Assembly (NCBI GenBank): GCA_010015805.1
Contig: ML978125.1
Span: 248,001-312,000, forward strand
Source of the DNA: Rhizodiscina lignyota
Taxonomy: Eukaryota > Ascomycota > Dothideomycetes > Aulographales > Rhizodiscinaceae
Direction: 5' to 3'
DNA: 64,000 nt
Positions 58,011 to 64,000 of the stretch are shown piece by piece. A model generated the notes under the pieces. That model did no database searches and had not been told where the DNA came from. It saw only the letters and a program-made list of their open reading frames with translations. The position numbers and the translations under genes are program-made. Numbering within the stretch: the stretch's first letter is position 1; every line of letters begins with the position of its first letter.

Positions 58011-58829
58011 GACAGGCGGAGCATTCCAGGGGTGCGTATTCAGCGTGGAGCGACTTCGATTAAGAGAGTAGGACCGAAATGACTTTGTTACGCCTTCAAT
58101 GGCAAATCAATGAAATCATGGCGACCTCAGAGTCTCCGATGCACATTACTGTACAAATAGTCGATTTTGGAGAAATCAATGGGATCAGCTTGTCATAATA
58201 CCTTTACAATTCCTTAGGTCAATCCAGGTGAGGACTTGGGGTGTGTCTATATTCGGGCCGTATCATCATCGGGCCGAAGTCAGCATCATGTCCTATGCCA
58301 CCTAGCATGGCCGCTCTCTACAATACACAGGTAAAATGGCTTCTCTCTGCATTGCATACATTAATCCAATGAAGGCTTGTAAAGCTTGATCGAGAACATC
58401 GCTATGATCTGCAACGCCCTGAATATCACTTCGGACTTTGGAGAACAACTCGGCGAGCCGAAGCCGCGTCCCATGACTAATTATCATGCACCTCTTCAGC
58501 TGTACCAGAAGCAGCACCACTGATCCGGATTCGTTCTAAACTGCTTCTCAATGTGAACCCTGCCGGAATTTTGGGCATGCAGTAAATCCGGTGTAGATTC
58601 CGAAAGTGCAATCATGTTCCTCTCGTAGAGTAAACAAATTCGCCACAGGGCAGATCTGCCACTTGCTCGTGGACAGCATCGATCTAATACCCACCTGAAG
58701 CCTGTAGTAGTTCCTCTATATATATCCTCATAGTTCAAAGCCATCCTCTACTTAATATTCTTCTCCACTTTCAAACTCGGTTCTTTCCAATCAGTGCAGC
58801 TACATACTCCCAGACATACCGCTTCCACG
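58011..58829. other. Intergenic with weak minus-strand frames
   Basis: About 820 bp. On minus, a frame starting MALNYEDIYRG (58744-58496) and an overlapping one (58520-58302) run one after the other, which could be a small broken or spliced gene, but there is no family match. The last 100 bp before 58830 look like a pyrimidine-rich 5' UTR of the SDR gene. Confidence 0.4.
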
Positions 58830-59789
58830 ATGGCAAATTCTCAAGAGCACCCAAAGCGTTCACTTATGGGTTCGTGAATCCTTAGTGTAGCTTCAGGCTA
58901 AGTCAACACCAGCTGACTCCCTCAAGGGTTTGACTTCACTCCGACGATCCACAATGATACCTATCCCTTTATCGACCCCAGGTCGCAAAATATGAGTGGC
59001 ATCTCAGTCCTCGTGACCGGCGCCTCGAGAGGGATCGGCCGTGCAACATGCCTATCCTATGCCCGCGCTGGCGTCTCTAACATCGCCGTGGGGGCTCGCT
59101 CTTCGCTGGACTCGCTAGTCGAGGATATTAATGCCGCTGCTAAAGAAGCAGGCAAGCCGGAACCAAAGGTCCTCCCCCTGACTCTCGACATCACCGACGA
59201 GAGCAGTGTTGAGGCCGCGCGTGCTTCTGTAGAAAAAGAGTTTGGCCGCCTCGACATCCTATATAACAACGGCGGATACCTTGAACCATTTTTGCCTGTT
59301 ACGGAAAGCAGAACGGACGAGTGGTGGTACACTATGACTGTCAATATCAAAGGTCCCTATCTCGTGACAAAAGCATTCATCCCTCTGCTGCTCCGTACCT
59401 CGAACGGCTTGAAAACCGTGCTCAATGCGGCGTCCGTAGGGCTGCACACGGTGCGGGCAGGGGGATCTGGGTATCAGGGGTCGAAGTTGTGGGTCATGCG
59501 TTTCGGCGAGTATCTCATGAAAGAGTATGGAGATCAGGGATTACTAGCATTTTGCATTCATCCTGGCAGCGTCATGACGGAGCTGGCATCGGGAATGCCG
59601 AAGGAGATGCATCATGTTCTTGTTGACACGCCAGAGTTGAGCGGTGATAGCATTATGTGGTTGACGAAGGAGAGACGTGAGTGGCTTAACGGGAGGTATG
59701 CGAGTGTTGAGTGGGATATGGCGGAGTTGGAGGGTATGCAGAAGGAGATTGTTGAGAGGGATTTGCTCAAGATGAGGATGACTGTTTAG
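58830..59789 (+). CDS. Short-chain dehydrogenase/reductase with N-terminal extension
   Basis: Two exons, 58830-58869 and 58927-59789, give 300 residues. A 35-residue extension (MANSQEHPKR..FDFTPTIHND..) precedes the SDR core; the first exon is supported by an in-phase 57-bp intron and a fungal-like leader. The core has the cofactor motif VLVTGASRGIGRAT (about 41-54) and an Asn-Asn-Gly-Gly variant of the Asn-Ala-Gly motif (LYNNGGY). The catalytic residues are Ser183, Tyr196 and Lys200 in GYQGSKLW. An alternative start at 58992 would drop the extension. The extension FDFTPTIHNDTYPFI is reminiscent of other fungal SDRs. The substrate is unknown; nearness to the peroxisomal isomerase may be chance, and no PTS1 is present here. 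Confidence 0.88.
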
Positions 59790-59977
59790 AAGCCTCACAG
59801 TAACGAGGACATGCACAGAATCAACGAATATCTCCCCTCTTCATCAAAAATACCTTATTTCGGTATGCCTGTTCGAGCCTAGCTACACAACCTGTGCGCC
59901 GGAACAGTGCCCCCTGGAAAATGTGTAATGCAAAGTCATTCGCTTCGTCCCCATCGTCCGATGCTAAACGTGCTCTC

Positions 59978-61177
59978 TTAACCTCTCGACATGACTCCCC
60001 AAGCGCGGATCTTGTTGTCCGTGTATCCAGCGAACAGCGTTTGGCCATCCGCGCTCCACGCCAAGCTCACGCACTCAGGCTCTCTGCTCTTCTTGCCAAC
60101 CTCAACATATTCAGGCTTCAGCTCGTCGACCTTGCTTTTCTTCTCGAGGTCAAAGATTATGATGCTGCTTGCAGTCGCAGCGCAGAGCCAGTATCGGTTC
60201 GGGGAGAAGACGAGAGCGTGAATTTCGTCGCCAGCGGTGAGGGAGTACAGGTGCTTGGACTCGTTCAAGTCCCACAACATCGTCGTACCATCCTTACCTC
60301 CAGATGCGCAGAGCGAGCCGTCGGGAGAGATGGTAACAGTGTTGATGTAACCGGTGTGACCGATGTGGTCAGTCTGGATCTTGCAGGTTGCGAGTTCCCA
60401 GACCTGATTGGGGATTCGTCAGTCTTGATCCCAAAGTTTATCCTTGAATATCAAGAGAAAAGATGGGGGAACTCGAATCAGTGCGCCGGTGTAGTTTGTC
60501 TCATAGCCAAAAGGCTCTGAAGTAGCAAATACTTTAAAAAAAATTGCATAGCATCATTTGGGCAAGGCTATTTCTATGAATGAAAGGGCCGCAACTAACC
60601 TTGACCAGCTTATCCCAGCCTGCGCTCACAATCACTGGGTTCTGCGGGTTCGGAGAGAACCTAACGCAGCTTACCCACTCAGTGTGGCCGTGGTCCGTGA
60701 TGGTAAACTTGCAATCACCCAAGGTGTTCCACAGCTTGATCGTGCGGTCACGCGAGCCAGACACAATCTGGCGGTTGTCGGCGGAGAAGGAGACGGAGAG
60801 GACATCGTTGGTGTGGCCAACGAAACGGCGAGTAGTGATACCGGTGGAGAGTTCCCAGAGACGAAGGGTCTTGTCCCAGGAGGAGGAGAGTGCGTATGCG
60901 CCGTCGGAGGAAATTACGCAGTCGGAGACGATGTGAGAATGGCCGTGTAAGCTTCGCTTTGGGTAACCGTAGGAAGATTCATCGCGGGTGAGGTTCCAGA
61001 TGATAAGAGTCTTGTCACGACTACCAGAAAGAAGCATGTTGGGGCTATGATCGCTGTTAGCTTTTTGACGACTTCCTTGAAGCCGACTTGAACGTACTTC
61101 TCCAAGGATGTCGCCAGCGATGTGACCCATCCTGAATGGCCCTCGAGGGTTCCCCTCAACACCAATTGCTCAGCCAT
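59978..61177 (-). CDS. cpc-2: RACK1/Cpc2 ribosome-associated WD40 protein
   Basis: Three exons, 61177-61098, 61044-60600 and 60403-59978, give 316 residues, the exact size expected for RACK1 (Asc1 in yeast, Cpc-2 in Neurospora). It is a seven-bladed WD40 propeller bound to the head of the 40S subunit near the mRNA exit and links signalling to translation. The repeats are visible as [95 protein letters not shown] and the last blade near [15 protein letters not shown]. The blade-4/5 junction LVK|VWEL is joined across intron 2, which is 196 bp, long for this window, because it contains a snoRNA. Intron 1 is 53 bp. The gene converges on the SDR gene (about 190 bp). Confidence 0.97.
60473..60563 (-). 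ncRNA. snR24: Box C/D snoRNA, U24/snR24-like, in RACK1 intron 2
   Basis: Within the second intron of the RACK1 gene, read on minus. A C box AATGATGC (60551-60558) is followed by the guide TATTTGCTACTT. This guide is complementary to the conserved large-subunit rRNA segment GTAGCAAATA. A D'-like CAGA follows. Next come a small hairpin (AGCC, TTTT, GGCT), a C'-like ATGAGAC (60498-60504) and a D box CTGA (60478-60481). In yeast, snR24 also lies in the intron of the RACK1 gene (ASC1) and has the same guide-hairpin-C' order. The guide next to the D box differs from the yeast one. Ends are approximate. Confidence 0.82.
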
Positions 61178-62477
61178 GTTTGGAAGACAAGCGAAGGAGC
61201 GTGAAGTTGAGGTGTAGGTCAATTATTTCTCTCGCGCAACAGCTCGAAGTTTGGATAGCACAACGCCTGAATTCTGCGTGGGCCGGCCGGCGCCGGAAGC
61301 ACATTATACCGAAGGCTTGGCATCGACCTTGCACGTGATATGGCATAATCACGTTATTAGCTTCCAGTCTGGTGAATCAGCATTTACCAAGTGCGGCGGT
61401 GCGATTAATATTCTTGATGGGCGTTTACCTTGTTGGCCATCACTCTTGAATTCAATTTCAACCTCACTCCATCTTTCATTCCTGCCACCTACCATTTCCC
61501 GACCTTTTTCTAACTTAAGAAATCCTGGCAACGCCTGCAAATTGACCGCTTAATTTGTAGCTGCCGCCTTCATGCCCCACAGGCTCACACGTCCCCGCGC
61601 TCGGGCGACATCGCGTCCTTTGGAGCGACATCCCACTTTCACCCAGTGAGCCGTGGACTACGGAATACCGAAGAACTGCGGTGGCTGACCAGCCACGGCT
61701 TTGAACGATCTGACTACTTACTCCTCGGCGAGATTGCAGAAACGATTTTGACTAGAGCGGGCACATCAAGTGAGATTCTCAGTGGAGCTGATGTTGCAGA
61801 GGACCAGAAGTTGCGGCCGTAAATGTTGCTCGACTCGTTAAGCTTTGTTAAGGACCTTTGCTTCAATCAGCCTCCATTTAAGGATATTGGTCAGTAAGTA
61901 TAGCATCAATTGCTTCTCGGATTCAACATATTTGAATTTTACATGTTCTTGTTTCCGCATCTGGAAACTTGGCCTATTCAAGTTGTTGTACTTTTGATTG
62001 TTTCCAAATCATTCGGCAGGAAGGACTGGTTCAAGTTCGCCGACCTCGAGTGGATCAGCCAAGGCTTGACAGGCGCGGGAAGCTTATCTCGCCGTTTCGC
62101 ATCGGAATGTCTGGGCCCTCCATATGTCATTAGGCCAGTGGAGCACTTATTTCAAATTCCTGCCCTGCGCCGGCCGGTGCTCCTTCCGACCCAAGATCCA
62201 AGACGAGCTACGAGGCGAGGTAGCTAGGGAGGGCATTGTGTTGATCAACCCCGCATAGCAGCGCCGCTCCAACCTCCGGTGACGCGGATAATGTGTGTTT
62301 GCAATGCCCTAAGTATAAGTGCAGCAGGTATAAGTACCGGAACGTTCCCAATTCAGGTTCTGAACATTTTCTGTTACGTTGTTAATCCACAACTCTCCAA
62401 TTGAGCCATCCCACGACACTTAAGTGCAAAATATCTATTGTCCCAATCGTCTTGTCCAACTTCTCAATTCAACCAAA
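61178..62477. other. 1.3-kb intergenic region with an anonymous frame
   Basis: Between RACK1 (minus) and the GFA gene (plus). The first 100 bp are the RACK1 promoter. A frame without ATG is open from 61514 to 61822 on plus and encodes a coding-like stretch (LRWLTSHGFERSDYLLLG). It may be a gene remnant or an unannotated exon. No family match. Confidence 0.4.
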
Positions 62478-63052
62478 ATGCCTTCCGGGTCCTGCTTCTG
62501 CGGCGAGACAGGCGTCTCCTACACCGGTGATGTTGCTATGAAGGTTGGTGTAATCTGTTTCTAAAGAATCTCCAATTCTTCATCTCAATTTGCCCTCGCC
62601 ACAACTGCTCGAATGTCAATGGGAAGGTCCTGACAACTAGATGTAGGCGCTCTGTCACTGCAACGATTGCAAGAAGATCACCGGTTCCGTGTTCTCTACC
62701 AACATTGTTGTGCCAGGCGAGGGATTCGAAGTTAAGGGTAGCCCTAAATCGATCTCCAAGACCGCAGATACAGGGAACGAGATTACGAGCTACTTCTGCG
62801 GCAACTGTCCGTTCCCATCTCTCCAACTGCAACCCGGAGCTTTGCTGATATTTCACCTTTGCACTAGGCGGTACAACTCTATATCGTGACGGCGCAAGTT
62901 TCGGAACCATGAAAGTCATCAAGGCCGGTGTCATGGACGATGCGGATATCATAAACGGCACCGCAAAACCCGATGTTGAGTTGTATGCTCCATTGAGGAC
63001 CGCTTGGCAGCCAAAGCTGGATGGTTCGGCGGATAAGCAGAGCATGTCATAA
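62478..63052 (+). CDS. GFA/CENP-V-domain protein
   Basis: Three exons, 62478-62543, 62647-62806 and 62868-63052, give 136 residues. The GFA fold binds zinc through cysteines and includes enzymes such as the glutathione-dependent formaldehyde-activating protein. Zinc-binding cysteines are seen in GSCFCGETGVSY (about residues 5-8), in LCHCNDCKK (about 24-29) and in FCGNCG (about 73-77), the last joined across intron 2. The donor of intron 2 is GTCCGT, a weak but in-phase site; the more usual-looking alternative GTTCCC breaks the frame. The rest (TTLYRDGASFGTMKV) fits the family. The substrate is unknown: many fungal members have no demonstrated formaldehyde activity. Confidence 0.88.
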
Positions 63053-63606
63053 ACCTCGATTCTTCGCTGATCCAACAAATACTTGTGAGAGAGGTGATTG
63101 GAACGCGCGCAAATGTGGAGGACATATGTCACCATATTAAACACCAGCTTTTTGAAAAAGGAATATCAAATATCTAAGATTATGAATCTGCGGGATGTCG
63201 CACAGCTATATTTCAAATTGCGTTCCGCGCCCGCGATCCGCCTAATACGACGATTTCCAAAAAGAAAAGCACTACAATTCCAAAGATTGAGTTAACAGCT
63301 CGTTAATGGACATGGTAAATCAAATGGGTTCGCCGCATCACGGGTTCGCAAGTATTTTATATGCCTTTCTTATTTCCAGTTCTCCTTCAAATGGCCATTG
63401 CACGTATTCATACTAGCAGAGATTTCGGTATGGAGCTTCTTGTCCTCTGCACGACAGTATTACGTCTCGAATAACTCGTACTAAGAATAGAGACACACCA
63501 AATCCATTTTCATCATAAAGGTAGCCACGGCGCGGCCATCGTCAAAGCACCATGCCCAGATCGCCACAATCCAACACAACACGCAGTAAGCCAACAAACT
63601 CTGTCA
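63053..63606. other. Intergenic between convergent genes
   Basis: About 550 bp between the GFA stop and the stop of the last, minus-strand gene. Contains a longer AT-rich part (63100-63440). No gene. Confidence 0.5.
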
Positions 63607-64000
63607 CTACACACTCTCGCTCCCATCATCCTCAGGAATATCTTCGAACTCGACAATACGTGACCTCAGTCCTCCCCCACGTCCGGCGCTCACAGGAATA
63701 TTACTCGATCCGTCCTTCCGTCCATGTACAGGCGTCATACTTCCTTTCCCTCTGGACCCAGCTGTCCCACGAGCAGAGAACCCCTGAGCTCTGAGTTTCC
63801 GCTCAAAAGGGGTGACGCCGGGCGTGTCCGGGCCAGCCAGTCCTCCACCTGTAGCAGCAGGTGGCGCCGTGCGTGCCCCCACGCGTCCGAACATGCCAGA
63901 TGTATCGATCGTGGATTGTCCCGGCGTTCCAGGGCCAGTAACACCGCCCGCACTCAGCGCAAGAAGCCGTTCTCGAGCTTTACTTCTGGCAGTGTTGCGT
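63607..64000 (-). CDS. 3' end of a disordered Gly/Arg-rich protein, truncated by window
   Basis: The frame is open from the window edge to the stop at 63607, about 130 residues, and no start codon is needed inside, so the gene continues beyond 64000. The visible part is Gly/Arg/Pro/Ser-rich, with GTPGQSTIDTSG and TPGVTPFERKLRAQGFSARG stretches and an acidic end (EFEDIPEDDGSESV). No domain is recognised; it reads like the disordered tail of a nuclear or RNA-related protein, but this is only an impression. Confidence 0.6.
   Translation of the reverse strand, partial: RNTARSKARERLLALSAGGVTGPGTPGQSTIDTSGMFGRVGARTAPPAATGGGLAGPDTPGVTPFERKLRAQGFSARGTAGSRGKGSMTPVHGRKDGSSNIPVSAGRGGGLRSRIVEFEDIPEDDGSESV

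Overview
The window looks like nuclear DNA of a filamentous ascomycete (Pezizomycotina). Genes are closely spaced on both strands and are cut by many 50-75 bp GT-AG introns. The families are fungal: Zn2Cys6 regulators, an Ams1-type mannosidase, a LaeA-like methyltransferase, an UNC-93-like transporter and an Lsb1-type SH3 protein. Dothideomycetes is my best guess at class level, but this is only an impression. Most gene models below were joined by hand from reading frames, splice sites and intron phases. No transposon, virus-like element, CRISPR array, rRNA or tRNA was recognised.

Layout. 1-9.3 kb: 3' part of a Tpa1/Ofd1 prolyl hydroxylase, vacuolar alpha-mannosidase and a GH3 beta-glucosidase with a PA14 insert. 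9.3-11.5 kb holds no supported gene. 11.5-16.1 kb: a PEBP-like protein, a CDP-alcohol phosphotransferase and a small catalase-like haem peroxidase. 16.6-27.7 kb: a group that may work together. It contains a very long regulator with two Zn2Cys6 domains, a 2-oxoglutarate dioxygenase, an UNC-93-like transporter divergent from it, and a secreted alpha/beta hydrolase. 28.4-35.1 kb: a vezatin-type membrane protein and a divergent pair (LaeA-like methyltransferase and FAD monooxygenase). 37-45.4 kb: an unknown 313-residue protein, a PigL_N-like/ankyrin protein and a divergent pair of paralogous secreted proteins. 45.4-47.2 kb: a decayed repeat array. 47.2-53.3 kb: a PPxY-rich micro-protein, an SDR, an SH3 protein and an MCT-like transporter. 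53.7-64 kb: a small secreted cysteine-rich protein with a Gly-His repeat tail, another secreted protein, a peroxisomal dienoyl-CoA isomerase ending in SKL, an SDR, RACK1 with a U24-type snoRNA in its second intron, a GFA-domain enzyme and the 3' end of one more gene.

Most interesting points: the fused double Zn2Cys6 regulator beside a dioxygenase/transporter promoter with two CGG-N7-CCG sites; the intronic U24-like snoRNA whose second guide does not match the usual target; and the secreted peptide in which a 12-bp minisatellite appears to encode a GGGH tail.
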